DNA from: Syngnathus acus
Lineage: Eukaryota; Chordata; Actinopteri; Syngnathiformes; Syngnathidae
Direction: 5' to 3'
Assembly: GCF_901709675.1 (NCBI RefSeq)
Contig: NC_051090.1
Location: 8,327,842 to 8,391,841, forward strand
Length of the DNA stretch: 64,000 nt
Of the stretch, positions 13,263 to 27,442 are shown piece after piece. The translations under genes and the position numbers were made by a program. Under the pieces are notes generated by a model that worked only from the letters and a program-made list of their open reading frames with translations, was not told where the DNA came from and did not search any database. Position 1 is the stretch's first letter. Every line of letters begins with the position of its first letter.

Positions 13263-15720
13263 AAAGACTCTGAAACTTACCGCGACTTACCCTAGTGTCC
13301 CCCCACTTTGAGCAGCCCCTCTGAATTAACGTGGATGTGTCTCTTAAACACTAATACTGAGCACTTATCTGTCTCAGAATGCTAAACTTTGGCACTGATT
13401 GTACCAAGCTAACACTATTATTTTTTATGCAAATAATCCTCATAAGCTGTTTCCATGCGCTTACAGGCGTGGTTTCTTTTAAAGAATGATGTAAACAAAA
13501 ACCAGTTTCTCACTGAAATGTCTTTTAAATCTTTGTTTCTACCAAGCAGCGTGGTGTCGGCAGATGTTTTCTCTCCAATGTTTGCATTTTGAAGAGATTT
13601 TAAAAATGACACTGTACTAGACCAATGGTTTCCCATGCTGTGACTTTTAACTAACTTTTAAACATTTAAAGAGTGTGATTTTTTTTACCTGCAGTAGCTC
13701 AGTCTGATCTCCGCAAAACAGCTGTGCTTCCTTTAACAAATGGGGTCACAGCTTACCTCGCCTTGTGACCAGTAGGGGTCACAGGGGAGAGGTTAAAAGA
13801 TCAAGTCCACTTCCAGAGAGGCCACTGTTTTGGGGAATAGCATGGTTAATGCAGTTATAGGATTACGGGGCTACTGATTAAGCTGCTGTACTGCTCTACA
13901 AACAGCTCATGGCAGTTTTACACAAGGATTCTTTCAGTTTATACTTCAGAGATCCACATTTGAGCTTTATTGTTATACCAAAACTTAGTCTGTCCATGCC
14001 CCTGCTGATTTATTTGCACTAGACCTGCTCTGTGCACGGTATTGATGAGTCCAAAGACCTACTACATGTATGTACTTTTTTTTTCTCACCTCAGTGACGA
14101 TTGCAGGCAAACGGAATGTCATTCACATTTGATTTGGGAGTTTCATGGAATCCAAAGTACTTAAGCTACAGCTGAGGAAATTAAATTGGTGTCAAAAGAG
14201 ACGCTGTGAACGACAATTGCCTGTGAAGACATCCTGGTGTAAACATTATTTTCGTTGGCCAGGTGCAATTGGGTTCAAATACTTAAACACACAGGAAATG
14301 AATTTCATACAAGTGTAATCTTTTTTTTTTATTTAGTTTTAGAAGCACTTAATTTTCTTACATAACGATGCCATGATAGAGCCTGTAATGCATGCAAATA
14401 TTTGAAGAACAGCGGGAAAGAGAAGAATATTTGACCAAGTTACTACTACAATACCACACACAAATATGTCAGATTTCAAGAGCTGCCAAATATATTATTC
14501 ATGCTAATTTCAAAGAAGATTTTGTTAGTATTGTCAACATCAGTAACATCCTTGATCTAAATGTGTCTATGATAATGAAGAACATGCAGGCACCCGGTCT
14601 GGACATGTGTGTCTGTCACAACCAACAAAAATCATGGAAAACTACATTTCAATGAAACCGCGTAAATTAAAAAAATTGCCATGACAACGGAAAAAGATTC
14701 AAATCTATCCACAGACGGCACCTCACTGATAACCTCTGTCCTCACATCTTACTTGAATTCACTGGCACTTAAAATGTTTTGCATTAGTATGATTCTTCAA
14801 ACGTTTTTTTCTGCATCGGAGTAACAAATTATGTTTAATCTCACTCTTTTGTAATGTATTCTATTAATAGGACTGCAGAATCTCAAACTGCATCTATGGT
14901 ACCCATTTACATAGAAGTGGAGCAATGAGTAACTGCTGATGTCTTAAGGGCAGATTATAATGTATACGAAATAATGAGCATAGTTTATAAAAAATGTATT
15001 GAGGTTAGGTAAAGTGGGATCAGACACATAGGTTGTAACTGTCACCCCTGGCTGAACAGATATTGCAGCTGAGCAAACACACACATTCACACTCCTGTCT
15101 CCCGTACCGCTCTCTTTTTTGTCACCTCACTTCCACGCTCTGAGAATACATTATTTCCCTGTCCGCCAAATCCAAACACACACTGGCTAATTTCCTTGCC
15201 TCATTGATCACTTGGTGCGACTTCTCACAAAAAAGGAGGCCCCAACACCAGCTGTCTCCCACTGGGTCCATCCCTTCCCTATAAACCTATTGGACATACA
15301 GGATGTTACTCACACAGGGGCATCTTCTCACATACACTTTTTATATACAGAAGTTAATTTCACATTTCAAGTGTGACATATTTTCCAAATTGATCTCTAT
15401 TGAATTCCCGTCTCAGGAAAAACTACACGGTTTGTTATATATATGAGAAGTAATATGTACATATCTCCCGACAAACATTTTTTTTTTAACTTGCATGTAA
15501 ATGTTGGTGTGATATTTGTCAAGGATTACTCCCGTCATTGGATTATTTTTCGTCTTGACAGCCTTGTAGGAATGGTATGACTTTGAAGTGAGTGTGTACG
15601 CAATTTCAGAGGCACCTCTGGAAATAATAAAAGAAAATCTATCAAGAAATACATTACTGAGATGTTTCTTTTTTTTCCCCCTCAACCAAAAAGACGACTT
15701 CAATGGAATTATCCTGAATC

Positions 15721-16044
15721 TACGGAAGAGGATTAGGGCCAGTGAAGAAAAAAAAACCGAGGGGTGACAGGATTCTGACTTTTTTCTCAGAATTCTGACT
15801 TTATTCTCAGAATTCTGACTGTAAAGTTCTGAGAATAAAGTCAGAATTCTGAGAATAAAGTCAGAAAGTGGGAATTCTGACTTTAAAGTCAGAAAGTGGG
15901 AATTCTGACCTTTCTGACTTTATTCTCAGAATTCCGACTTTAAAGTCAGAATTCCGACTTTAAAGTCAGAATTCTGAGAAAAAAAGTCAGAATCCTGTCA
16001 CCCCTCGGTTTTTTTTTCTTCACTGGCCCTAATCCTCTTCCGTA
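15721..16044. mobile_element. 324 bp foldback MITE with nested TCAGAATTCTGACTTT repeats
   Basis: The two ends are inverted copies of about 85 bp with a single indel, starting TACGGAAGAGGATTAGGGCC. The interior is built from alternating short palindromes of the type TCAGAATTCTGA and GACTTTAAAGTC. The 6 bp sequence TGAATC lies directly outside both ends (15715-15720 and 16045-16050), suggesting a target duplication. Near-identity of the arms suggests a young insertion. It has no coding capacity and the superfamily is uncertain. The whole element could fold into one long hairpin. Confidence 0.9.
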
Positions 16045-17415
16045 TGAATCCCACTCATGCTTGGCAACATTTTTTTTTTTTTTTTACACCAAGGCCTTTT
16101 CCGGTATAAAAAATAGGGCAGCATCATGCAGAGCAAAGATCACTTGTAATCTTTCAAAGAATTTTTACACACACAAAATGTGTCTGGAATGTGTAGTCTC
16201 GCTATGACAAATAAGCACAAATGGTCAGCTGCTGGAGGTTTTACAATGGCACATATCCTTTGTACTGTGAACCAGACAGAGAGAGACTGTGTGGGCCTTT
16301 TAAAACTTAGGCGACAGATGACCCAGGAAGTGTGAAGGCATCCTGTGTGAGTTGTTTTTAAAGGGACATTGGCCAAGGTGTTTCTCGATGGTCACACTGG
16401 AGAAAAAAAACACTTGACTGCTTTAGAAACTTTGTAGTAGTATGAGAAAATAATTAATTACCTGAGTATTATGAAAACCTTCATTATTAGATGTAATGAT
16501 TTTTCAGAAGTGTTATCAGTAACAATCTCTCATATTAACATGCGAGGTTCCATTTGCGTATTGAGTAGGTGTTATGTAATTACATTTTTAAAATTATTCT
16601 TATCCCATAAACACAACATTACTTAGAGTACTAGTTACCTTAGTTGGCACATACAATCCATTCTTGCTGTAAAACATGAAATATTCCGTGCTCCTTGAGC
16701 GCATGTTCATTCCGGGCTGTGAAGCGTTTTGTGATATATAGTGAGCTGCTTTTCAATGTCTGGGCTCCCGAGATACACTTTCAGGGAACATTAATTACCA
16801 CCAAGTCTACAGTATACAAGGATATAATCTTTTTAGCATTAAAAGACTCCTCACCAGACTCTCACTCTCAAACCTGACTCTGAATGTAGCAGGCAAAATG
16901 CACATATACGTAAACATGAACAATGAATGACTGCATAGTAAATAAGTACATGTTCAATCTCAGCACGTCTGCTGAAAAAGCATTGGTTTTATGCGTTGGA
17001 AATCAAAATATATGTTAATTTTCATCCCTTGGTTGAGGGCGCTGTAAGGAAAATGGTTTGCATGTCAATGACAAATTTGCTGTGAGCCTCCACTTTCAAA
17101 TCTGCAGCTCACATTTAATTTGGTGACTTCATCTACTCTACCAGGGTTTCTCCATTTGACTGATGTCCACTCATAATGAAAGTGGTTTCATCACTGGGAT
17201 TGGTGGGCTTTATACGTAAAACCACTCCATGGTATGGACTCCTGACAATCCCAAAATTATAATAAACTGTGGACTCATTCATATCTAGATATTTGCTCCA
17301 GAGAAGCCATTTTCTTTCTCAAAATCCTTAATACATCACCTAACAATAAATAGTTGTGTCTCTGAACATGTCAGTGCCTTCAGAATGACAAGTTTATGTA
17401 TAGATAAAATATTCA

Positions 17416-17430
17416 TGGATGGATGGATGG
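17416..17430 (+). repeat. Short (ATGG)n run
   Basis: Three to four ATGG units. No flanking retrotransposon sequence is recognised. Confidence 0.6.
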
Positions 17431-18454
17431 AACTGTAACATTATGCTCTTTGAACACTGGATTTAGTTACCCTTTAATATACTACCATGCCAAAAGGAAA
17501 CAAGGATACAAACAAAACAAATAAAAAGACGTTTAAGGTGTATAGAATTGTCATATGGTATCACATGTATATATCATTCCGGCGGTATAAGCATACATGA
17601 ATCTAAAATAAATAAACATATGCAGTAAAAACGGTATTTATTTAAAGAAACACTCCACTGCACTGCAGTCAAATCAGCCACCCTAAAACAATTAAGACCA
17701 TACACATTCTGATCTGGGAGATAAAGAATGTTGGGAAACTAAGTGACTTGAAAGCAGAAACAGTGCAATATGAGAAGAGTCTTTCCAAACATTCTACCCG
17801 CCAACTGCCATGTTAGCCAATGTGTGTTAGGCATTCTGTTAATAAGAATAGGATGGCTCTAGCCAGATAGATAGTTTTAGATCAGGATGGAGGTTGACTG
17901 TCCTGGTAAAAATGCATTTTGTACCTTCACAACTTGATCACATGCAAGGCTTGCGTGTACATTGCAATTTTATCAATGGGCGGAAGAAACGGGATTGAAT
18001 CCGAGGAGCCAAGAATTAATTTATTTTTCCACATTTGATGCATTAAAGGCCACATGCCACACCTGTACCCCCAGAGCTTTGTGAGAGTACCTTTCAATTT
18101 GCCAGATTACCTCCCCCACAGTACCTCTGGCATGTTCCGGAGATATGCAAAGGGACTATTGATATCTTTATTTCGAACATCCAAAACAAAAAAGAAAAAC
18201 AAAAAAGAAAACTATGACCCAATAAAAAAAAAAAAAAAATCAACATCTTTTTTTCCCAAACAGTCCCTATCTCCCAAGTCTTATTAAGCTAATTAACTTG
18301 TCCTCCCTTCTCCAATTTAATTCCATCTAAATTAGTTCCATCGACAATTCCATTCTTAATCATTTCTAAAGGTACTCACTGTAGCTCTGCCGAAAACGGG
18401 AGCAAAAGAGAAGACTTTAAACAGTGGCTTGCAAAAAGGCAAATAATAATGAGG

Positions 18455-18527
18455 TTACTAGCTGGGATAAGCTCCTTCTCATTCATGACCCCAATAACGA
18501 CAAACAGTATAGAAAATTGATGGATAG
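18455..18527 (+). mobile_element. L2-type retrotransposon tail remnant
   Basis: The words AGCTGGGATAAGCTCC, CATGACCCCAATAA and TATAGAAAATTGATGGATAG match the last 70 bp of the L2-like fish repeat also seen at 27.4 kb, ending in the ATGG-type tail. Confidence 0.7.
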
Positions 18528-20599
18528 AAAACAACAACTCACAATGGACTCTCATTGAAGAAAGAGAACAGCATGACTTTGACTTCGGACTGATTTTCTC
18601 TCTTCAGCCTTGGTGACGTAAGACTTTTCCACTGAAGGCTCTGGTATTAGGTCTCGGGGTCATATTCTAAGATAGCAAGTCCAGTCTCATTGGTCTCATC
18701 ACTCACTACTCATTTCTTGACGACCTGACACAGAGGCTATGCGAAGCATGGGGAAATAAATCTCACTGGTTGCAGAGAGCTGAGGTCATAGTTATATACT
18801 CAAGGGAGATTTCATTGAAGGGGAACAATTCAGACTTTGCTGTTTGTGTTTGAAATGTATCTTTTGTGACAGCTGGAACTTTTCTGGCACACCTCATAAG
18901 TTTAATTATTTTTGCTGTGCTCAGGAAAGCATAATATTTTTCTGCAACTCCCCTGATAAACAACAACTTCAATTCAACTGTTTTACAATCATTGGTTATA
19001 AAAATATCATGGGCTACAGCGCTAAAAAAACAAAATAAAAAAGCAAGTCTGAGGTAGCTTTAATCTTGTCTGTCTTGCCATGCATTGACACATGAGCACA
19101 CAGGGAAGAGAAAGCAACACTATCACCTTCCTTGCAGCACGTGTCTCACTACAGGAAAGGATGTGGCCTTTCCTTTTCAGGAAGGAACTCATATCTGTGA
19201 TGAAAGATGTTTTATGACAGTAGTAGTCAAGGGAGTACTACACATGCCCTACTTTTGAACAACAATTGTGTTTTGGATTATTTACTCTATGCTTTATTTT
19301 TTTTACATTGGATTAACAAATCGGTACAATCATCTTCCATTTACTGACCTCTGTGGGATTGAAGGATAATTTGCAGAGGACTTTTTTCTTAATCTGAGAC
19401 TGTCATGGCTGCTGTTTTACATGAGAACTGCTTTTTGTGCCTGAAAATTACATTGAAAGCAAGCATTGTTTGACAACATTGTGGTCAAAAAGATTCCTGT
19501 TTAAACGGAGTTGCAAAAATGCCAATTACACTATAATTTGCATACTGGGTATTTTTTAAGTAATGGTTCCACGGTCAACATTAAAAGAACACTTGACTGG
19601 AGAAATTTTGTAAAGCATATCTTTAGGGACATACACACATAATAGCCCAGTGTTATTCCTCTATTGATTTATGATGTTACAGTATAGCATGCATTAGCTG
19701 CTAAATTCCCTAATTTTTCAATGGGAGAAGGCTGGTGGCCAAAAAGAAATGCCAGTATTTCGGTCCAGTGAAAAGGACTGCCAAGTCCTTAAGGGTAACC
19801 TCAGCATGTGGCAAAAATAAAAGGTTTTCTGAATTCTACCATCCTCCTCAAACATCAAACTGCAATCATAAACTTTACATGAGCAGATTAGCTTGACCTT
19901 TGACCATGTTATGTTTTCAACATCAAGTGAAACAACAATGTCCTCTCTCAACTAAACCAACAGACCATCTCAAAAATTGAAGCGCCACCTTGAGCGCACA
20001 TCCCTTGACTCATGATCAGCCATCCGGACCCCTGACTTTTCCTTTAACACCGTAAAGAAGTCCCATGATGAATTAAGAAAGGTCTGGAAAGAGACGGAAG
20101 GAAGGATGTTTAAGGCTCCCTGAGCGGCAGCTGACAGAAGCCACATTGTCAGTAGGGTGTGAAATTCCTGCTGGGACGAGACCACTATCTGGTAAATGGC
20201 TTAAAGCACAACAAGACAGAGGAAACACGTCAGCCTGTCTGCCCATACTTGCCCCATGAGCCTTTCTATCTAGCCCTGGGAGAGCAAGGACGGTTTTAAC
20301 CTCCCCATTCACCTCTTATGGCAACCAGCAGCATGAAGACCAAAAACAGCAAAGAGCTGACATCATGCTAATACAAAAAAGTACAAGAAAACAATTTATT
20401 GCACAAATTAGTCCCACAGCTCCAATTAATTGCCTCAAATTTTCACTCAAAATTGAGGTTGATGCAAGGTTATGAAACATTATTTGTTGATAAAGACAAG
20501 ACACAAAACAAATAAGATAAGCAAATGTGATTATCTACAATACAACAATCACAATGTAATCTGAATCATGCAATGCGTTGATAGATATTTCAGTGTAAC

Positions 20600-20624
20600 A
20601 ATAATAATAATAATAATAATAATT
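20600..20624. repeat. (AAT)n microsatellite
   Basis: About eight AAT units in AT-rich intergenic DNA. Confidence 0.9.
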
Positions 20625-22338
20625 AAAATAATAGTAAATTAGAACATGCTTCACCTAGTTCATCCCCTAGCTATTAGCATGAACTGTGACTTTTTTGGAC
20701 CAGGGTCACACTACTCTATATGACCTCGCTTCAAACTCAATGACACACTTCCCCAATTACAGCCCAGTAATTAGTTTAGTACATTACACAGTTCAGAGGT
20801 AGGACAGTTCTTTGCCTGCAGCTGGTCACCCCCATCTCAGACGGATAGATTCATGCAAATTTGTTTGTTTCGTCAAGTGTGAATTCAATTTGCAATTTTC
20901 TTTTTAATCTAGAGTACCTTGGCCCCCAGCACTTAGGAGGACACCACAGAGCTCCAAATTTAGCAAAGTTTTAAAGAACAGCAGAAGAGGAAATGGCAAG
21001 GGGTAAGTCAAAGCATCCTGACTCTGCTAATATTTTGATGTCAAGAACAGTTCAAATTTTAAATAATAAAATAAAATTAAATTAAATATTTGAAATACAT
21101 TTTTTAAAACTTTAAATAACAAAATTTTAAAATGTCATATGTCAGTAAAAAAAGACCAATTGACTAATTTCAACTAATGACAGCAACGGAAGTAAGTGCT
21201 TTATTGATGATAAAATTCTGCTATTCATGACGACTTCAAAAATATCACTAACACTTATTTTGTTCACACAGGAATCACAACATAACATTTCCAGTAAAGT
21301 GAGCCTATCATTATGGTGTCTTACGAGTTTACAGAACTTATCAACGTCAGCGTGTGGATAAATACAGAGCGAACACTACTAAGCAAGGTCGTATGGCATT
21401 TTGCAACAGAGGCGTTTCAACACGTTTATTGTTTGGAATGATCTGCTCAGATATTCCGACTGCCCCATTTACGCTTGCATCAACACAGCTTTGTTACTAT
21501 CTTGGCAACCTAATAGGCAGGACTCTTTGTTTAGTTTCCAAGGAGCTGCCAGGTGCATTTATAGCCCAAAAATCCCTCATCTAAAACACTTGATCGTCAA
21601 AATACTTTTGGTGTCACTCATTTGTGCTGTCAACCACAACTGCATACACACAAACTATACGCAGAACATACTTCTACAGACTGTGGATTTGGACGATTGT
21701 GTATCATGGAATGTGTTTAGGAATCCAAAGGAGCTCCTTGACTTTCAACCAATGAGGCCACAGTCAGGTTTGAGAGGGTGTGGGCCAGGAAGTGTCAGTG
21801 CGCCCTGCTGACAGACAGCCAGTGCTCTCCGCTCACTGTTAAAGATGAGGCATGCAGTAGCATGACAGACTGTTATCACATGAATGTGAATCAGTCCCAA
21901 AAGCAACAGACCACAAATCACAACACTGACGGCAACATGACCACATTTTCCATTTTAGGGAGACGTAAGGGGTGATGAGTAAAAGACTCCCTGCGCCAAC
22001 TGGTGATGTTCTCTCTGGGATATTTCTTATCTGCAGTTCTGTGACAACAGTGATTACTTTTATGAGTGTGCTTATAATAGCTGAGTTAGACCTCCTGAAT
22101 CTTGACACTCTTGATCTTACCAAGACATTTTGGACAATTCCATGCTCCAATTATGTGGGAACAATGAAAATGCCCTTTAATGTTCAAGTGAGTTTACCAC
22201 AGTGCACAAAGCATGTCTGGTTAAATTTAATGTGGATCAACTTGATTGGACCTTTTCCTAAAGCATGGAAGCTGTTTATATCTACAAAATATTTTATCAC
22301 ACTTTCACTTCTCGTGGGTGAAATAGTCTAATGTCATA

Positions 22339-22507
22339 CCGTAATTTTCGGACTATAAGTCGCACCGGAGTATAAGTCGCACCAGCCATAAAATGCCCAG
22401 AAAAGTGAAAAAACCCATATATATGTATATAAATCGCTCCTGAGTATAAGTCGCCCCCCCACCCAAACTATGAAAGAAAACCGCGACTTATAGTCCGAAA
22501 ATTACGG
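22339..22507 (-). mobile_element. TA-flanked hairpin MITE, copy 1 (169 bp)
   Basis: The ends CCGTAATTTTCGGACTATA and TATAGTCCGAAAATTACGG are perfect inverted repeats, flanked by TA on both sides (22337-22338, 22508-22509). TA flanks fit Tc1/mariner-type insertion. Inside are further ATAAGTCGC / GCGACTTAT repeats. It is in the opposite orientation to copies 2 and 3 at 39.8 and 43.6 kb. It has no coding capacity. Confidence 0.9.
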
Positions 22508-22740
22508 TAATTTTCCACATTGGTTTTCCTCATACTGCCCCAAAAAGAAAAACTGTATGACCCCCAATTTATTTCTCACATTATGAGAAGGACGGTTTGG
22601 AATCTGGCTCATCTCTTGCTAAATGTTTTGATGGCAAAGCCCAAGCAGCCCATTGGGACAAAGACAGAAAGTCGCGACGCGTACTCACTGTAATGTAGTG
22701 CAGATGAATCCCAGTAATCCTACCATATTATAAATATAAT

Positions 22741-22769
<29 letters not shown>
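22741..22769. repeat. (ATT)n microsatellite
   Basis: About nine ATT units. Confidence 0.9.
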
Positions 22770-22771
<2 letters not shown>

Positions 22772-23237
22772 CCATTACATTTCATATGGACTAAACACAA
22801 GAAAAGGTGAGAGAATGACAAAGTGTGTGCGTGTGTGCATGTGCAATGTGAATATACCAATGACCATGTTTTGATGGCGGGGCGTTCAACTACTTGCGTG
22901 AATGTGCGACATGTGCATGTGTGGGCCTGCTGGCCAGTCTCACTCGTGTGCCCCCACCCCTTCCCGTGATAGGTTTGGTGGTAAAAAAAAAAAAAAAACG
23001 GCGAGTGTGCAACAGTCTGTTTGTGTGGAAGTCTACATAATGCTGAACAGCTTTGCCCCCACCTCAACATGAAAAAAAGTCCACTTTGAAATACCAGGTG
23101 CTCATTTGGCAAATACAGGCAACTGGGGTGTTTACATTTCAGCAACTGAGAGGGGAAAAAGACCAGATGCCCCCCTTGTGCACCTCAGCAGCGTCCATAC
23201 AGAGATCACTCACATCGCCATGGGTGACAGACTCGCG

Positions 23238-23264
23238 TGTGTATGTGTGTGTGTGTGTGTGTGT
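23238..23264. repeat. (GT)n microsatellite
   Basis: A run of GT/TG dinucleotides, intergenic. Confidence 0.9.
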
Positions 23265-26035
23265 CAGTCCAGAGGGATGTAGGCAACGCTGGGTAAAGTC
23301 ACTAAACACCCAATGATTACTTTCAGCAGGGAAACTTGAAATATTGCAATTATAGTGTAAATTAGCAACTGGGGATGTCTATTAACTGCACAGCGTCAAT
23401 TTTTTTACCACCAAAAATGTTTAAAATGATGTGTATGCAACAACTATGAAATATTTCCCTATTGCAAGCAAAAATGGCGAGCAAAAATAGCTACAGTATG
23501 CCTTTGATATTGTGTGGTGTTCAAACTAAAGACTTTGATTAAGCTTTTCCCGCCAAGTGTACATTTACTGTATACTAAAATTCTCAAACTGAGCATATAC
23601 AGGGTAGAGTATGAAAATGTTTTTTTTAAATAGGATAAGCGACTGATGGTCAAACAACTGTGCAGGCGTGCGAGTATGCTATTCAAAAAAGAATATATTC
23701 AGGCTATTTTGCAGCTGTGTTTAATGGGGTTGATTTTAACAATGTTGTGGTTTGATAGACCTTTTGAAATCGTGGCCTAAGTCTCCAAGCTTTTTTATTT
23801 CTCTTTTTGATGTCTTTCTCTGTTTATGAATAGCACCATTGTCTTCACAGATGTTGATGCACACTTCAAGTGCTTCATTCGTCAGGAAAAAAAAACGATC
23901 TAGTCGGTACATCACACACATACAAAGTCAAACAAATGAAACAATTGTTCAGTGTGGCAGCGCAACGCAGACATTTTTATCGTTACTGGCAGCAGGGACT
24001 AGTTTTTATTTGTTTTCAAGAATTTGCAAAAACTTCTCTGCTGAATTCTACAAGACACAGTGAGGTATGGGCCAAGGAAGAGCCCATTAAATTTTGATGC
24101 CGAAGCAGATGCAGGAATATATGAATGTTGATAACAAAATGCAGTATGGAGGTGATCACATTCCACTGGAATTATTTTGGCTTGCCTGTAAGACATGGTG
24201 ACATTCTCGTTTCATTAGGTCTGAAACCACCAAAGCAATTTCAAATGTACTATGCCTGATCAAATCCTCACAGAATATCATTTGAATAAATATCCATGTA
24301 TGCATCCTTCCTTCTGAGTGGATCACGACAAATTACTTGAACCTGCTATTTTGTAACGCCGCTGATGTCATTTAGAAAGTACAGTAATTCTTGTTACCCC
24401 GTGTGTGTTTCCATCTGTCAAATTCCTGCTGTACACTGTCACGTGTGAATGCACGCACAACTGGATGCAGTCATTCTAACTGCCATGTGAACACCATATA
24501 AGCTTGTCCGGACATGACTGAGTTTTCTTGAATTATGACCCTCTCTACCAGGGGTGCTGCCGATTAGGTTATCACAGCTTGCAAGGTTACGAAAATTGAG
24601 ATGGATTGAGACCAAAAACAGAAAACAAGAGAAAAAACAAATTCAGTCACTCCTAAATATCTTTCATTATGTAATACTTGTTTTAATGGCTACTCGTGAG
24701 ATAAAGCCATAATGTTTAAATAAAAAAAACTCCATTATCACTAGTTGACTTGCATCTTAGTAACATGAGTTCCACCTGGTTCTCTAAACACAGATGATGT
24801 CATCATCATAAATTGTAATGCACAGGCATGTCAGAGCCCTGCAGCAAACTAATGAATCTGCTGGTTCCAACTCCTGAGTCAGGATGAGGATCTGGCAACT
24901 ATTTAACTGTGAAACCATAACATCATCGTGCATAGTAACCTTCTTTACTTGTCGGGCTGCAACAATGGCAGCATTTTATTAATTACAGTAAAAGTAGGAA
25001 TATTTTAGCAACTCTTTTGTCACCACCCGTGAATGTCCTTCAATGTACCTGTAAATTGTTTTCGAAGTGAATAGAACAGTAAAATATTGCACTTGACTGC
25101 ATCAGCAGGACTTCAAGACAAGGTAAACAAAGCACACAAAGCGGAAATTATCTTCCGTACCTCTAGGTGGGGTTGGTCTGTATTCATCATGTAGGCTATT
25201 GTGTATGTATGAATTCATCATTCAGGAAAAACAAGACTGAATGTAGCTGTTGGCCAATATACAAGCAAAACAAACTCTGCCTAACATTTTAACACTATTC
25301 AGACATTCTCTAGAAAGGTCACAGTGAATGAATTACGTTTTCTGAATTGATTTTGTTTTTTTTTACTGTTTTACTTTTGTTTAGTATGTCTTTTTTTGCT
25401 TGGTATGCGTGATGTCTTGAATCTTGATACAGGCAGAGTCCATTTCTGCTCCTCAGGGTAAAATCGATACACAACCCATCTGGCTAATTATCAGCTTTCA
25501 ATGAAACTGCTTGTAGCGTTTCAGGGCTATAAAGTTGCTCTTATTCTCCAAAGGTGTAATTGTTTTACGTAGTGTGTAATGCACAATTTCATTCTTATCT
25601 TTGACCACCCAAGAGACAAAATATTGGACCCCTAAAACAGAAACCTGAGTGAAAAATGTAATTATGCTGCAAAACCCAAACTCCAACATTGGTCCTTATT
25701 TCAATTGTTCTTAATTTTCTGCATATAGTCATTTTGTATTTTCTGGACTTTATTAAAGGATGACAACACTTGGATAAACACTGATTCTTCTTAATGTTTT
25801 TAACAGCCCTGATCTGGTTCCACTACGTTCCGTTCCTTTCATGCAAGCTCGTGATCACAGGGAGTCATCTGGTATCGAGGAAGAAGCTGATACGGGCGAC
25901 GCACGCACACACAACACAATGCCAAGGTAATAAGCTCTTTGGTGCATTACACACACTCCTGGTAATAAAAACTTTGCATGCAAGCACACAGGCTACACTA
26001 CACAGACCAATGCACACAGGTAATAACAGCTTGTC

Positions 26036-26064
26036 ACACACACGCACGCACGCACACACACACA
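26036..26064. repeat. (CA)n-(GCAC)n microsatellite
   Basis: A mixed CA and CGCA run, intergenic. Confidence 0.85.
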
Positions 26065-27012
26065 TTGAATGAAATCTTGCCAGGTGCGTGTGTGCTCACA
26101 CCATGTGTTCACTTGCTGAATCATGTAACTATCTCATTTGGTGGCCTTTGTTTTGGCTTGACATCAGTAGTTAGCCATTCATCCTGGGATATGGGAGACA
26201 TTTCCTTATTCGTGTGCATATATTTGGGTTGAAAGAGGGGTAAAATTACTCTTTTTCCCCATTACACAGCATTTGGTTCATTGTGCCTTGCACCAGAAAG
26301 AGTGGGCAGATGGGAGCCATGTTGAATGGTAGCCAGTGCTCAAATAAAACCATTTTAAGGCTAGCCACAAAGAACCATCTCTGGGATAATTGGTGGAGGT
26401 TGGGGACTTGAACTCATTTTAACCTGACTGTCAATATGGGCAGAGACTATTTGCTGCTGCAAATCTTTCCTCATAAGAAGGAGGCACCAACGTGTTAACC
26501 TGCACTTCACTGTGTGTCCTCAAATAAGTCACCCGTATGAGAATAAAGATTACCAATACACAGTCTCACAATGTTTGATGATTGTTCAAAATGAAGTAAA
26601 TTCCTGCGCGGTTCTTTCATCAGTAAATGTTTTTGTTTTTTGTTACGAGGATACTGACAGAGAACCTCGGTGACCTACAGTAAACAGCATGTGCCACCAT
26701 TTGCCACTGTTGCCTGCCCTTGAGGTTATGCAGACTGCAGGGAGCGTTGTATTTTGCAGGTGAACATGCTGAATGGTCAAAGGCCAACATACGATTTCTG
26801 GGTGCAGAGCGCGAACAGGGGCCCCACGAGGGAGACGCCGTGTTGACATTGTGTTTGAACACTTTGAGCTATGTTATCTCAGACAGTGTGAGGCTGAGGG
26901 ACAATCAATCATTATGTTATTGGAGCAGTGCTGGTGATTATTCATCCCGGACCTTTGATTCCGGGCGAGGGCTTAAGGCATCCTGCATGAACCTCTTTCC
27001 TTCACACTGGAC

Positions 27013-27090
27013 TCCATCCGTCCATCCATTTTCTATACCGATTATCCTGTTCGACACCGCGGAGAGAGCTGGAGCCCATCCCAGCTGAAC
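27013..27090 (-). mobile_element. L2-type retrotransposon tail, inverted
   Basis: Read on the - strand this gives AGCTGGGATGGGCTCCAGC...ATCGGTATAGAAAATGGATGG, the 3' end of an L2-like (Maui-like) fish LINE with its ATGG tail. It lies less than 100 bp from a + strand copy of the same family. Confidence 0.8.
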
Positions 27091-27174
27091 CAGAACAAGA
27101 GGCAGACACAGACCAATCCTCAATCAATCACTTGAAGATGGATGGCAGTTGGGAAATTGGTCCAAGGCTACTTG

Positions 27175-27442
27175 CGCAGATGGTAGCTATGTTATTGTGT
27201 TGTAGGTTTAATTCCGTCTCCGGCCTTCCTGTATGAAGTTTGCATGTTCTCCCCGTGCTTGCGGTTTCCTCCCACAATCAAAAGACATGTATGGTAGGGT
27301 GATTGATCACTCCAAATTATCCATAGGTGTGATTGTCAGTGTAAATGCTATACCCCGCCTACTACCGGAAGTCAGCTGGGATCGGTTCCACAACGCCCAC
27401 GACTCTCATGAGGATGAAGCAGTTCTGAAAATGGATGGATGA
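27175..27442 (+). mobile_element. L2-type retrotransposon 3' end
   Basis: Diagnostic words in order are GGCCTTCCTGTATGAAGTTT, GCATGTTCTCCCCGTGC, GGTTTCCTCCCACA, TATACCCCGCC, AGCTGGGATCGGTTCCA, CGACTCTCATGAGGATGAAG and GAAAATGGATGGATG. This is the 3' untranslated end of an L2-like LINE common in teleosts. The copy is 5'-truncated and diverged. Its tail matches the inverted fragment at 27013-27090. Confidence 0.85.

Noticed and set aside
21972-22331. 119-codon + strand frame with hydrophobic stretches
   Set aside because: The hydrophobic segments come from T-rich DNA. There is no recognisable family, and the frame stops just before the TA-flanked hairpin element.
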